The notes: generated by a model from the sequence alone, not told the origin. Positions 1-8,463 are shown, counted from the stretch's first letter. The stretch: DNA of 64,000 bases from AWTP1-13 sp963840445 (GCA_963840445.1 CAWIZC010000010.1:156939-220938); one strand, 5' to 3'. Numbers and translations are program-made.

Positions 1-930
1 GCCATGCAGGAGCGGAAGATCGATATGGCGATCTATCCGATGGGCTACGCCTCGGCCAAGTTTCCCGAGCTGTCCATCGTAACGTTGCCTGGTATACCGG
101 CCAACGCCGAGGTGGCGGGCCTCCTGAAGGGCACGGAGTTCGAAGAGCAGCTGCAGCTGGTTTGCGAGGAAAAGGGGTTCCGTATCCTGACCTGGTGGTG
201 GCTCGACGGCGGCATGGCGAGCCGCGCGCGGGCTGTGACGGGACCGCGAACCATCAGGGATCTGGGAGCGCGCAGCGGCGGCGGCAACGACTTTAACGCC
301 ATGCTGAAGGCCGCGGGGGCGCGCATCGTGGCGATGCCGCTCAGCGAGGTGCGCTCCGCCATCGAGACGGGCAAGCTGGACGTCGCGCAGAGCTCGTTCG
401 AGACGTTTGTCAGCTATCGCTTCTACGAGACGGCGAAGTACGTCACGGTTGGCGACTACAGTACGCTGACGGTGTTCACGCCGGTGCTCATTTCCAAGGC
501 CACATGGGACAGCCTTAAGGGCACGGAGAAGCAGGCCCTCGAAGAGGCCGCGGCCGCTTCTGAAATCTATCTTGAGGCCAGCCAGCGCGAGGCCCAGGAG
601 ATCGCGATCGAGACGTTCACCAAGGCAGGCGTGAAGGTGCAGCCGCTGAGCTTCGATGACTATGCGGCATGGCTCCGGATCGCCAAGGACACGTCCTGGA
701 AGAACTATCGCGCCATCAGTCCTCGGGCGAGCGATCTGCTCGAACTCGCTGCTGCGCGGGTTCACGGAGAGCAGCAAGCGCTGACACGGCGGGAAAGGGT
801 CACGCCCTACCTGCCTGGTTCACCGAACTGGCGCCTCCGAGTCGCGTCACTGGCAAGCTCTGAAGCCCCCACGCGATCGTTTGCGCGGTGCAGCCTGCGG
901 TCGGTTCCAGCTTGCTTTCGCGCGTGTTAA
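1..930 (+). CDS. TRAP transporter substrate-binding protein (DctP-like), 5' truncated by window edge
   Basis: Periplasmic solute-binding component of a tripartite (TRAP) transporter, DctP family. The frame is open from base 1, so the signal peptide and N-terminal lobe lie outside the window. Visible family features are the region around residues 85-125 (a conserved-Arg segment, then 'MPLSEVRSAIETGKLDVAQ', the equivalent of the usual E-x-Y-x-A-x-Q-T-G-x-x-D) and the long C-terminal helices. It aligns throughout with the second DctP-like gene at 22257-23273. The paralogue ends near what would be base 780 here, so the last ~50 residues, rich in Arg, Ser and Pro, look like read-through after an indel. 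No DctQ or DctM membrane genes follow, so it is an orphan as far as visible. Confidence 0.8.
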   Translation, partial: AMQERKIDMAIYPMGYASAKFPELSIVTLPGIPANAEVAGLLKGTEFEEQLQLVCEEKGFRILTWWWLDGGMASRARAVTGPRTIRDLGARSGGGNDFNAMLKAAGARIVAMPLSEVRSAIETGKLDVAQSSFETFVSYRFYETAKYVTVGDYSTLTVFTPVLISKATWDSLKGTEKQALEEAAAASEIYLEASQREAQEIAIETFTKAGVKVQPLSFDDYAAWLRIAKDTSWKNYRAISPRASDLLELAAARVHGEQQALTRRERVTPYLPGSPNWRLRVASLASSEAPTRSFARCSLRSVPACFRAC

Positions 931-996
931 GCCTGCCCATTGCCGGAGTCGGAGGTCTCTGCCGCCGGCAGGATTCACCTGTGGGGGGCTCGCGCC

Positions 997-1335
997 ATGC
1001 TTGGACGTCTCGTTCTTCTGCTTCTGCAAATCGCTGTCGGCTGGTTCGGCAGCCAGGCAATCATGAAATACATCCAGATGGGCGGCATCCTCCGCCTGTT
1101 CATCTTCGCCGTCGTGGCGGCCATCGTTGTGTTCCTGGTGGGCGTCATCGCCGCGCAGGTACTGCGCGAGGTGGCCCAGCCCTCGAGCCATACGCTGTCA
1201 TGGGCCGTAGCCCTGGCACTCGTCGCTGCGGCGATCTGGACTTGGGGACCGCAGTTCGTGCCGCAACTGCGCCAGATACAGGCCGAATACGCAGTGCTGG
1301 CCGGGGCCATCCTCGGCTACATGATCAAGCGATAG
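997..1335 (+). CDS. small predicted membrane protein
   Basis: A 112-residue protein with three or four hydrophobic segments (about residues 4-22, 28-50, 62-80 and 92-110) and a short C-terminal 'MIKR' tail. The ATG at 997 starts directly before the first hydrophobic segment; the frame is open further upstream but that part lacks protein character. A perfect 12-bp hairpin follows the stop. No family recognised; probably an inner-membrane protein of unknown role. Confidence 0.6.
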   Translation: MLGRLVLLLLQIAVGWFGSQAIMKYIQMGGILRLFIFAVVAAIVVFLVGVIAAQVLREVAQPSSHTLSWAVALALVAAAIWTWGPQFVPQLRQIQAEYAVLAGAILGYMIKR

Positions 1336-1360
1336 GCCGTCTCAGCTAACTGCCAAACAC

Positions 1361-1388
1361 AAAGGCGCGGGAGTGATCCCGCGCCTTT
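1361..1388. terminator. strong hairpin, probable (bidirectional) terminator
   Basis: AAAGGCGCGGGA, a 4-nt loop, then the exact complement TCCCGCGCCTTT. The flanking A and T runs are short. It lies between the plus-strand membrane gene ending at 1335 and the minus-strand mini-gene ending at 1446, so it could serve both. Confidence 0.65.
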
Positions 1389-1445
1389 GCCGTTGACTGA
1401 GCTGATCCCTGCTTCCCTGCGATCAGCGAGTGCTTGCTTCCACGA

Positions 1446-1532
1446 TCAGAACATTCCGAACACGACAGCAGTGAGAAAGGCGAAGGAGATGACGGCCGCA
1501 AGCACGTTCAGCCTCGTCCTCAATTCCATCAT
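1446..1532 (-). CDS. 28-residue single-pass membrane peptide
   Basis: A mini-gene on the minus strand encoding MMELRTRLNVLAAVISFAFL plus eight more residues ending in GMF. A charged N-terminus precedes one hydrophobic helix. The start is preceded by a near-perfect Shine-Dalgarno, AAGGAGGTGTC, directly before the ATG (bases 1543-1533). The strong ribosome-binding site, charged-then-hydrophobic pattern and convergent hairpin at 1361 make it a real small protein in my reading. Function unknown. Confidence 0.6.
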   Translation of the reverse strand: MMELRTRLNVLAAVISFAFLTAVVFGMF

Positions 1533-1543
1533 GACACCTCCTT

Positions 1544-2025
1544 GGCCGGATGACCCGGCGCCCTTGGCGATATGGTTTCCCGCTTGCCAAGACGTGCAGA
1601 GTCTATGCGGGCGCTTGGCCGGCTGCCAAGCGGAAACTCATGGCTTCACTCGGGAAATTGATGACTAGATGGGAGTTTCCCGGCTGCCTCATGGCTTGAT
1701 GCTTGCAAAGCACAAATTTACAGGTCTTGTAGAAGTGGTAACACTTACAGGCTATTTGGTATTCATGAATTATTAACATAGATGTTCTTGTCCAATCTGC
1801 AATTAAGCCACAATACGGCCGATGTAATCATCAAGGTGGGCCTGCAAGAATGTCGCAGGTAAACTCCGAGCCGCTCGAACGCCCCTGTGGCGAAATAGGC
1901 ACGAAACGCGCCGCCGTGGAAATGTCGCGTCGCGCCGGCAACTCGATCCCACCGTTGGTAACCCTGCCCGAGGGTTGCCATAATCGAGCCCTGTCCGGGG
2001 TAGGAGTGATTTGCGGAGGTGATGC
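1544..2025. other. intergenic region, no supported gene
   Basis: About 480 bp between the mini-gene and acuI. It is more AT-rich from about 1690 to 1810 than its surroundings. The open frames here lack ribosome-binding sites and family features. The last bases carry the acuI ribosome-binding site (GGAGGTGA, just before 2026). Confidence 0.5.
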
Positions 2026-3015
2026 ATGCAGCGGTTCAAGGCCTTGGTCATGTCCAAGGGGGATGCAGGCCAGACGCTGGCCTGGCAGGAGATGGCCGAA
2101 GCCGACCTGATGCCAGGCGATGTGACGGTGCGCGTCAGCCATTCGACCATCAACTACAAGGACGGGCTCGCCATCACAGGCAAGGCGCCGGTGGTGCGAC
2201 GCTGGCCGATGATCCCCGGCATCGACTTCGCCGGCACTGTAACGTCCTCCACGCACCCGGATTTCAAGATCGGCGAGGAGGTAATCCTCAACGGCTGGGG
2301 CGTCGGCGAGACGCACTTCGGCGGTTATTCCCAGATGGCGCGCGTCAAGGGCGACTGGCTGGTCAAGAAGCCGGCAGCTTTCACGGCTGCCGAAACAATG
2401 GCCATCGGCACCGCAGGGTATACGGCCATGCTGTGCGTGCTGGCGCTGGAAAAGCACGGCATCAAGCCGGACAGCGGACCGGTGCTGGTGACCGGGGCGG
2501 CGGGCGGGGTGGGCAGCGTCGCCATCGCCCTACTGGCAAAGCTCGGCTATCGGGTCACGGCGTCGACCGGCCGCGTGAGTGAGCGGCCATATTTGGAAGG
2601 CCTCGGCGCCGCGGAGGTCATCGATCGCAGCGAATTGGCCGGCACGCCGCGTCCGCTCAACAAGGAACGCTGGGCTGGGGCTATCAACTCGGTGGGCAGC
2701 GCCACGCTTGCCAACGTGCTGAGCATGATGAAATACGGCGGTGCCGTTGCCGCGTGCGGCCTCGCCCAGGGCATGGACCTGCCGACCTCGGTGGCGCCAT
2801 TCATCCTGCGCGCCGTGACACTGGCCGGCGTCGACTCCGTGATGGCGCCCAATGCGGCGCGCGTGGAAGCCTGGGCCCGCCTTGCCCGCGATGTCGACAA
2901 AGCCAAGCTCGCCGCCATGACCGTCAAGCGGCCGGCCGCCGACGTGGTGGCACTTGCGCCCGACATACTGGCAGGCAAGGTGCGCGGCCGCGTGGTGCTT
3001 GAGTTGCCGAACTGA
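2026..3015 (+). CDS. acuI: acrylyl-CoA reductase / YhdH-type quinone oxidoreductase
   Basis: A zinc-independent medium-chain dehydrogenase/reductase of the AcuI/YhdH group, which reduces acryloyl-CoA to propionyl-CoA with NADPH. All 329 residues align with the family. The N-terminal GroES-like domain has 'INYKDGLAITGK' near residue 43 and 'GIDFAGTV' near 70. The Rossmann domain has the nucleotide-binding loop 'VTGAAGGVGSVA' near 156 and 'NSVG' near 224, and the C-terminus is 'GRVVLEL'. The start follows GGAGGTGATGC. It converges with the TetR gene at 3045. It could instead act on other small enoyl or quinone substrates. Confidence 0.9.
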   Translation: MQRFKALVMSKGDAGQTLAWQEMAEADLMPGDVTVRVSHSTINYKDGLAITGKAPVVRRWPMIPGIDFAGTVTSSTHPDFKIGEEVILNGWGVGETHFGGYSQMARVKGDWLVKKPAAFTAAETMAIGTAGYTAMLCVLALEKHGIKPDSGPVLVTGAAGGVGSVAIALLAKLGYRVTASTGRVSERPYLEGLGAAEVIDRSELAGTPRPLNKERWAGAINSVGSATLANVLSMMKYGGAVAACGLAQGMDLPTSVAPFILRAVTLAGVDSVMAPNAARVEAWARLARDVDKAKLAAMTVKRPAADVVALAPDILAGKVRGRVVLELPN

Positions 3016-3044
3016 AGTCTCGCTAAGCGGTGCGCCCTGGGCGA

Positions 3045-3653
3045 TCAGGGTCGATCGCCACTGCCCGACAGCTGCGCCTTGAGAACGGTGACGACATCCT
3101 TCAGTTGCGAGGCGTCGCCCGTCGTGCGCTTCACCAGCAGCGCGCCCTGCAGGGCGCCGAACACCGCGCGCGCCACTTTGGCGGGCTTGGCGACTAGAGC
3201 GAATTCGCCGCGTTCGGCACCCTTTGCCAGAATCTGTGCGAGCCAGGCCTGGTGCTGTCGGAAGAAGCCATCGACACGCATGCGCAACTCGTCCGGCAGC
3301 GCCATCATCTCGCCCGCCAACGCGCCGCACAGGCAGACCTTGTCCGGCGTCTTAGCAAACTCGAGGTATGGCGCGACATAGTGATCGAGCATGCCCATCG
3401 CCGACAGCTTTCCGTCGGCGGCGATCTGCTCGAGAGCGGCACCGAAGCGCTGCGTGTAGCGCTCGACCACAGCCACGCCGAGGTCGGTCTTGGACGGAAA
3501 GTGGTAGTGAATGCTGGCCTTGCGAATGCCGAGCGTGTCGGAGATATCCTGATAGCTGAAGGCGCTGTAGCCGCGAGTCTGGATCAGGGCCTCGGCGCGG
3601 TCGAGGATGTCCTCTGCGGTGGTGGAGCGGGTTTGCGGGGCATGCGCAGGCAT
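3045..3653 (-). CDS. TetR/AcrR family transcriptional regulator
   Basis: A 202-residue TetR-type repressor. The N-terminal helix-turn-helix covers about residues 13-60 ('ILDRAEALIQTRGYSAFSYQ', then 'DISDTLGIRKASIHYHFPSK'). The C-terminal ligand domain has a 'CLCGALAGE' Cys-containing stretch near residue 110, as in AcuR/NemR-like members that sense electrophiles. It is the last gene of a minus-strand operon MAPEG-SDR-cupin-tetR with gaps of 10-13 bp. Tandem palindromes at 5489-5530 upstream of the operon suggest autoregulation. Confidence 0.85.
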   Translation of the reverse strand: MPAHAPQTRSTTAEDILDRAEALIQTRGYSAFSYQDISDTLGIRKASIHYHFPSKTDLGVAVVERYTQRFGAALEQIAADGKLSAMGMLDHYVAPYLEFAKTPDKVCLCGALAGEMMALPDELRMRVDGFFRQHQAWLAQILAKGAERGEFALVAKPAKVARAVFGALQGALLVKRTTGDASQLKDVVTVLKAQLSGSGDRP

Positions 3654-3663
3654 CGGGCTCGAC

Positions 3664-4338
3664 TCAAGGTTTGGGCGGCAGGTGTCCGCGCTTCACCCAA
3701 TACACCGCTCCAGCGGTGCTCATCAATTCGTAGCGCAAACCGGATGGATTGCGCATCCAGGTGCCGGCTCCATAGGTGCCGTGCCCGTCCGCCAAATCCC
3801 CTTCGAGGAGGTAGATTTCCTCACCGTTTGCAACTTCGTAGGCGCGGAGTCGCGCGCCAGGAGGCAGCCTTTCGAGGGCAACGGTTTCGCCATCGGCTGC
3901 GGCGTGCAGGGGCACCAACGATAGGCCGGCAACAGGGCCTTGCTGCCACGCTGCGCGAGCGGTGTCGACCACGACGCGGTGCGTCTCGTCATCCCGCATC
4001 TGCCGCAACTTCACGAAGATGATGCACCCGGGTGCCGTGCGCGGCGTATGGCGGCTGCGCGGCGGGTTACGCACGTAGGTGCCGGCCGGATAGTCGCCGT
4101 GCTCGTCGGAAAACACACCGTCCAGCACCAGGAATTCCTCTCCGAGCGCGTGCTCGTGGGCCGGGAAGGCGCTCGCCGGGGCGTAGCGGACGAGCGAGGT
4201 TGCCCGCGCCACCTCTCCACCGATGCGATCGAGCAGGCGGCGCTCCACTCCCGGCTGCGGCGATGCGATCCATGGCAAAGCGCCGGTGGCGATCACGATG
4301 CGCGCGGAGAAATCTGCGTTGACGAGTTCAGCGGCCAT
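3664..4338 (-). CDS. two-domain ChrR-type cupin protein
   Basis: 224 residues with two repeated cupin domains of the type seen in the ChrR anti-sigma factor C-terminus. The first has 'FPAHEHALGEEFLVLDGVFS' followed by a YPAGTYVRNPP turn and a His (about residues 58-100). The second has 'GEEIYLLEGDL' and 'GTYGAGTWMRNPSG' (about 170-205). The first set carries the His, His, Glu and His metal ligands; the second is less complete. No zinc-binding ChrR N-terminal domain is present, so it is probably a small metalloenzyme or sensor. The start at 4338 follows GAGGAGCTCTTCG; a longer upstream frame overlaps the SDR gene and is rejected. Confidence 0.75.
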   Translation of the reverse strand: MAAELVNADFSARIVIATGALPWIASPQPGVERRLLDRIGGEVARATSLVRYAPASAFPAHEHALGEEFLVLDGVFSDEHGDYPAGTYVRNPPRSRHTPRTAPGCIIFVKLRQMRDDETHRVVVDTARAAWQQGPVAGLSLVPLHAAADGETVALERLPPGARLRAYEVANGEEIYLLEGDLADGHGTYGAGTWMRNPSGLRYELMSTAGAVYWVKRGHLPPKP

Positions 4339-4349
4339 CGAAGAGCTCC

Positions 4350-5054
4350 TCAGAAGGTCTCGGTGAACGGACGCAGGTCGATCTCGTGCGACCAGGCGGA
4401 CCAGTGCTGACGCGCGAGCCCGAGATATGCGGCGGCTATAGAGTCCGGGTGCATGCGGGGCTTGCTTCCAGGGCCGAAGCGGGCGGTGGTTTGCGGCCCA
4501 TCGATCAGTCCGTCCAGGATGACGTGGGCGATGTGCACGCCACGGGGCCCGAGTTCGCGCGCGAGTGTCTGCGCGAAGCCCCGAAGCGCGAACTTGGCCG
4601 AGGCGAACGCCGAGAAGCCGGCACCGCCCCTGGTGCTCGCGGTGGCGCCGGTGAAGATGATCGTGCCGCTGCCGCGGGCTACCATCGCGGGTGCCACCTC
4701 GCTCGCCACGTGCATGGCGCTGAGGCATCCGGCCCGCCACACCGCTTCAAATTCCTGGGGCGTGGTTTCAGCGGACGGCTTGATCAGCAGTTGGTGCGCG
4801 ACCTGGATCAGCACGTCGACGCGCTGCGCGAGGGGGCGGAGTGCGGCGCCAAGCCCCGCCGCGTCCGTGAGATCGGCTTGCAGGTGCGTGTAGGCGCCCT
4901 GCTGCTCCCTCACGGCGGCGTCTATGAGTCGTGCCACCTGATCGGATCGCGCCACCCCGACTACGTCGTAGCCGGCTATTGCAAACGTCGTGGCGAGGCT
5001 GGCACCCAGGCCTTCGCCGATACCTGCGATCAGCACCAAGGGACGTGCGCTCAT
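4350..5054 (-). CDS. short-chain dehydrogenase/reductase with Phe at the catalytic Tyr position
   Basis: A 234-residue SDR fold with the nucleotide loop 'LIAGIGEGLGASLA' (residues 8-21), a conserved Asp near 61 and 'GTIIFTGATAS' near 130. The usual Y-x-x-x-K motif reads F-A-S-A-K, so the catalytic tyrosine is replaced by Phe while the Lys remains. This is seen in a divergent SDR subgroup and suggests altered or lost oxidoreductase activity. It sits between MAPEG and cupin genes in the TetR operon. Substrate unknown. Confidence 0.8.
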   Translation of the reverse strand: MSARPLVLIAGIGEGLGASLATTFAIAGYDVVGVARSDQVARLIDAAVREQQGAYTHLQADLTDAAGLGAALRPLAQRVDVLIQVAHQLLIKPSAETTPQEFEAVWRAGCLSAMHVASEVAPAMVARGSGTIIFTGATASTRGGAGFSAFASAKFALRGFAQTLARELGPRGVHIAHVILDGLIDGPQTTARFGPGSKPRMHPDSIAAAYLGLARQHWSAWSHEIDLRPFTETF

Positions 5055-5066
5055 GGCGGTTCTCGC

Positions 5067-5468
5067 TCAGATCAGCCGCAGCACAGTGGCCAGTAGCACG
5101 ATCTGGGCTAACCAGCCGAAGGTGAAGGCCACTGTGCGGGCGCCTGGAATGCCTGCCGTATAGACGAGGAAGTGCGCAAGCCGGGCGAAGAAGTAGGTGA
5201 CCGCCGCCATCCTGGTCGCCGGCGTCGAGATGCCGAGAACATGCGCCGTCAGCACGGCGGGCACGAAGATGGCGAGGTTCTCGACCGCGTTGGTGTGCGC
5301 CCTGATCGCGCGCTGCGCCCACACGGAGTGGGGGCCCGAGCCCTCGGGCTTGGTGTCGAGTAGCCAAGGCCGGATGCCTCGCATGACAGGGCGATCCAGC
5401 ACGTAGGGCACCCAGAACAAGGCCGTCATGAACACGGTCAGGGTCATCCAATACAACTCGGTCGTCAT
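5067..5468 (-). CDS. MAPEG family membrane protein
   Basis: A 133-residue four-helix membrane protein of the MAPEG (glutathione/eicosanoid) superfamily. The family signature is 'RAIRAHTNAVENLAIFVPAV', about residues 52-72, a region that contacts glutathione in characterised members. The remaining segments are hydrophobic ('VTYFFARLAHFLVYTAG'). It is the first gene of the MAPEG-SDR-cupin-tetR operon, with GGAG just before the ATG. With the Cys-containing TetR protein it suggests a response to electrophilic or lipophilic compounds (inference). Confidence 0.85.
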   Translation of the reverse strand: MTTELYWMTLTVFMTALFWVPYVLDRPVMRGIRPWLLDTKPEGSGPHSVWAQRAIRAHTNAVENLAIFVPAVLTAHVLGISTPATRMAAVTYFFARLAHFLVYTAGIPGARTVAFTFGWLAQIVLLATVLRLI

Positions 5469-5488
5469 TTGGTTCTCCGGATGGCGGC

Positions 5489-5530
5489 ATTCTACCAGTA
5501 GGTAGATGACTACCTGCAGGATGGTAGAAT
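5489..5530. promoter_or_regulatory. tandem palindromic operator, probable TetR-binding region
   Basis: Just upstream of the MAPEG start there are two adjacent palindromes. The first is TCTACC-AGTA-GGTAGA (5491-5506), perfect. The second is CTACC-N8-GGTAG (5510-5527), with CCTGCAGG at its centre. The outer ATTCTACC and GGTAGAAT are also complementary. Palindromes of this size are typical TetR-family operators, and the operon encodes a TetR protein. Confidence 0.6.
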
Positions 5531-5707
5531 GTCAATAACGATGTCAGCGAAGGGGCTGGCCGCCGAAGTCGTGCCTTGCAAGGCGCGCGGGCGCTGCAGT
5601 GGATAAGGATTTCTAAACCAGCAGTGCTCGAAGCACGACGGTGTTCCATTGCCTTAAATCGCGGGCGATAGCGTCGGAGCGTCTTTTCGACTCCGGAGCA
5701 CTAGGCG

Positions 5708-6067
5708 ATGTCACGATTGCGCTTGAGCGTGGCTTTGATTGCGTCGGTCATACTGGCTTTTCCGCTTGTGACGCTGGTCAGCTCGTTCGTCGTATTTCCG
5801 ATGCTCTTCTATTTCGCGATCGGCATTTTCGCCAACTTCGGGCCAATCGTGATCCTGATGGTACACCTGCTATCGCGGCTCGGCTTGTCGATCAATCGTG
5901 ATGCCCTCGCCGAGGCGTGGATCTTCTGCAGTATCATCTGGATTGGCTGCGCCTTCGGGCTGTCGCGCTGGGGTGACGTGGGGCGCACGCTGGGCGCCAA
6001 GAACCAGCCCTATTTCGAGGTGCTGTTCTTTCCCTGGCACATGCTGATCAAATATTTGACGCCATAA
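5708..6067 (+). CDS. predicted inner-membrane protein
   Basis: 119 residues with three likely membrane helices (about 7-28, 31-55 and 70-88) and a C-terminal amphipathic segment 'VLFFPWHMLIKYLTP'. A 'RWGDVGRTLGAKNQPY' loop separates the last parts. No family recognised. It stands alone between the divergent TetR operon and lipA. Confidence 0.6.
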   Translation: MSRLRLSVALIASVILAFPLVTLVSSFVVFPMLFYFAIGIFANFGPIVILMVHLLSRLGLSINRDALAEAWIFCSIIWIGCAFGLSRWGDVGRTLGAKNQPYFEVLFFPWHMLIKYLTP

Positions 6068-6159
6068 GCTGCAGCAGCTGCGGTTTGCGGTTGCCTGCCA
6101 TGCCGATCCGGGTGTAGCGACTGGTTTTCTGCGGGCGCGACTGCCGCTACAATAAGACC

Positions 6160-7107
6160 ATGGTCACCATCCTCGACAACCGCCCGCCGCGCCATCCGGA
6201 GAAGGCCAACAAGCCGGACACGCCGGTGCTGCGCAAGCCGGACTGGATCCGCGTCCGCGTGCCCTCGTCGAACCCGGAGCTGGCCGAGACGCGCCGCATC
6301 GTGCGCGAGCACAAGCTGCACACTGTGTGCGAGGAGGCGGGCTGCCCGAACCTCGGCGAGTGCTGGACCAAGCGCCACGCCACCATGATGATCATGGGCG
6401 ACACCTGCACGCGCGCCTGCGCATTCTGCAACGTGCGCACCGGGCTGCCGGGGCCGCTCGATGCCAACGAGCCGCACAACGTGGCCGAGGCGGTCGCCAA
6501 GCTTGGCCTCGATCACATCGTCGTCACCTCGGTCGACCGCGACGACCTCGACGACGGCGGCGCGCGTCACTTCGCCGAGACGATCCGCGCGGTCCGGGCG
6601 AAGACGCCCAAGACCACCATCGAGGTGCTGACCCCCGACTTCCTGCGCAAGGACAGCGCGCTGGAGGTGGTGGTGGAGGCGGCGCCCGACGTGTTCAACC
6701 ACAACCTCGAGACGGTGCCGTCGCACTACCTGAAGATCCGGCCCGGCGCACGCTACTTCCATTCGCTGCGCCTGCTACAGCGGGTGAAGGAGATCGCGCC
6801 CACCATGTTCACCAAGTCCGGCATCATGGTGGGCCTGGGCGAGGAGCGCGACGAGGTGCTGCAGCTGATGGACGACCTGCGCTCGGCCGACGTCGACTTC
6901 CTCACCATCGGCCAGTACCTGCAACCGACCCGCAAGCACGCCGAGGTCAAGCGCTTCGTGACGCCCGAGGAGTTCAAGGCCTACGAGACGATCGCGCTGG
7001 CCAAGGGTTTCCTGCTGGTGTCGTCGAGCCCGCTGACGCGCTCGTCCTATCATGCGGGCGACGACTTCCAGCGCTTGAAGGCGGCGCGGCTGGCGGCAAA
7101 CGGCTGA
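6160..7107 (+). CDS. lipA: lipoyl synthase
   Basis: A radical-SAM enzyme that inserts two sulfurs into protein-bound octanoyl groups to form lipoyl cofactors for PDH, OGDH and GcvH. 315 residues, usual length. The auxiliary cluster cysteines are C57, C62 and C68 ('VCEEAGCPNLGEC'), and the radical-SAM cysteines are C83, C87 and C90 ('CTRACAFC'). The C-terminal serine motif 'RSSYHAGD' supplies the Ser ligand of the auxiliary cluster. Nine bases separate it from the P-loop gene downstream. Confidence 0.97.
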   Translation: MVTILDNRPPRHPEKANKPDTPVLRKPDWIRVRVPSSNPELAETRRIVREHKLHTVCEEAGCPNLGECWTKRHATMMIMGDTCTRACAFCNVRTGLPGPLDANEPHNVAEAVAKLGLDHIVVTSVDRDDLDDGGARHFAETIRAVRAKTPKTTIEVLTPDFLRKDSALEVVVEAAPDVFNHNLETVPSHYLKIRPGARYFHSLRLLQRVKEIAPTMFTKSGIMVGLGEERDEVLQLMDDLRSADVDFLTIGQYLQPTRKHAEVKRFVTPEEFKAYETIALAKGFLLVSSSPLTRSSYHAGDDFQRLKAARLAANG

Positions 7108-7116
7108 GGCGATCCG

Positions 7117-7639
7117 ATGCAGCGCGTGCTGGTGATCGGCATCTCGGGTGCCGGCAAGAGCACATTCGCGCGCAGGCTGGCGGAGCGCACCGGCCTGCCG
7201 CTGATCCACCTCGATCGAGAGTTCTGGCAGCCGGGATGGAAGATCACGCCTGAGCCCGAGTGGCGCATCAAGGTTGCTGCGCTAGTCGCCCGCGATGCCT
7301 GGATCATCGACGGAGGCTACAGCGCCTCGCTCGATCTGCGGCTGCCGCGTGCCGACACCGTGTTCTGGTTCGATTATCCGCGCGGCCGCTGCCTGGGCAG
7401 GATCGCCTGGCGTATTGCCACCACCTACGGGACGGGTGCGGCCCGATCTCGGCGAGGGTTGCCCCGAGAAGATCGACTGGGAGTTCTTTCGCTGGGTCTG
7501 GAACTATCCGGCGCGGAGCCGGCCGCGCGTGGAAGCCATGCTGGCCAAGCACATGCCCGACGATGCCCGACTTGTCGTGGTCAAGCACGACGCCGACGCG
7601 CAGCGCGTCCTTGCCGGCGTGAGGACGGCTGTCCGATAG
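7117..7639 (+). CDS. P-loop NTPase / adenylate-kinase-like (FlaR-type) protein, frameshifted
   Basis: The N-terminus has a Walker A motif 'VIGISGAGKSTFARRLAE' (residues 5-22) and 'LIHLDREFWQPGW', as in small nucleotide-kinase-like proteins annotated as topology modulation protein. The first frame matches the family to 'RIAWRIATTYG'. The match then continues in another frame as 'RVRPDLGEGCPEKIDWEFF' to 'AQRVLAGVRTAVR', ending at 7639. Removing one base in TACGGGACGG (about 7428-7432) joins them. I treat it as one gene of ~173 residues with a single-base insertion, probably a sequence error. Substrate unknown. Confidence 0.7.
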
Positions 7640-7735
7640 CCGACAGCTATGCCGCGCTTGCGCAACGAGGATCTGCGTCGCGTTGGTCGGAGCGGTATCG
7701 CTTGTCCACCGTCCTGCGCAGCCGCGCGCGCCGAG

Positions 7736-7894
7736 CTACCGCCGAACCTGGATGGTCAGAGCCGAGGTCGAAGCAACAGCCGCAATGCGCTCCAACTTGG
7801 TGGCGGCTTTTCTACTTTCGGTGCGCGTTCCGGCGCCGAGATGGGCGGCGATCTCCTGAAGCAGGCGCTGGATCTCTGCCAGGGCTTCGTTCAT
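7736..7894 (-). CDS. 52-residue small protein
   Basis: Starts MNEALAEIQRLLQEIAAHLG and ends in a basic TIQVRR; mostly amphipathic helix. The ribosome-binding site is weak. It lies just downstream of and co-directional with the 77-residue membrane protein (37-bp gap), which suggests an operon. No family recognised. Confidence 0.4.
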   Translation of the reverse strand: MNEALAEIQRLLQEIAAHLGAGTRTESRKAATKLERIAAVASTSALTIQVRR

Positions 7895-7930
7895 TGCGTG
7901 ATCACTCGGTTGAATGCGCCGGCGATGTTG

Positions 7931-8164
7931 TCACGACTCGGCTGCGGCTCCCGGCTTGGTCGGACGCATGGGCTCGCGCATCGAGCGCCAAAGACGAATC
8001 ACGGCGACGATGCCTGCAAGAACGAACGCGACCAGGGTTGCGGACAACGCCAACATTCGGTCTCCGGTGGCCGCGATCGCCACAAACCCGGCGATGACGC
8101 CGAAGGTCGCCATGGTGGCGAGCGCAACGGTCGCGTCGAAATAGACACGGGCAGTGCTGTGCAT
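7931..8164 (-). CDS. small two-helix membrane protein
   Basis: 77 residues with two hydrophobic helices (about 12-32 and 38-58) followed by a basic tail 'RLWRSMREPMRPTKPG'. The start is preceded by GTGAGGAGGGGCGC, a good ribosome-binding site. Function unknown. Confidence 0.6.
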   Translation of the reverse strand: MHSTARVYFDATVALATMATFGVIAGFVAIAATGDRMLALSATLVAFVLAGIVAVIRLWRSMREPMRPTKPGAAAES

Positions 8165-8213
8165 GCGCCCCTCCTCACGGGTTCCGGCATGGGCGATCCA
8201 ACAGGACCGCCGT

Positions 8214-8417
8214 TCAGCGGTTCTGTCGGCGCGACAGCTCCCGCTCCTTGGCTACTCGCTCGAACGTCTCGCCGACCGATTTGATGCGATACAGCAGATC
8301 AGTCCCCTCGGGCGGTAGCAGGCGCACGACCTTGTATTCCCGTGCCGACGCCCGCATGCCCATCCGACCGGGATCATAGTCGACGACTTGCCCCACCTTG
8401 AACTTGTGCTGGGTCAT
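8214..8417 (-). CDS. conserved small basic protein (67 aa)
   Basis: Begins MTQHKFKVGQVVDYDPGRMG and continues with 'YKVVRLLPPEGTDLLYRIKS', looking like a small beta-barrel (SH3/KOW-like) fold: a short loop with two turns and alternating hydrophobics. Similar small proteins are common in Hyphomicrobiales (recollection, not checked). The upstream extension of the frame overlaps the next gene and is not used. Function unknown. Confidence 0.6.
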   Translation of the reverse strand: MTQHKFKVGQVVDYDPGRMGMRASAREYKVVRLLPPEGTDLLYRIKSVGETFERVAKERELSRRQNR

Positions 8418-8463
8418 TGGGCCTCGCGAAAGTGGTTGCAAGGCATCACGATGGATTGGTCGC

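Noticed and set aside
1387..1668. 93-codon plus-strand frame
   Set aside because: It overlaps the terminator hairpin and the better supported minus-strand mini-gene and lacks protein-like features.
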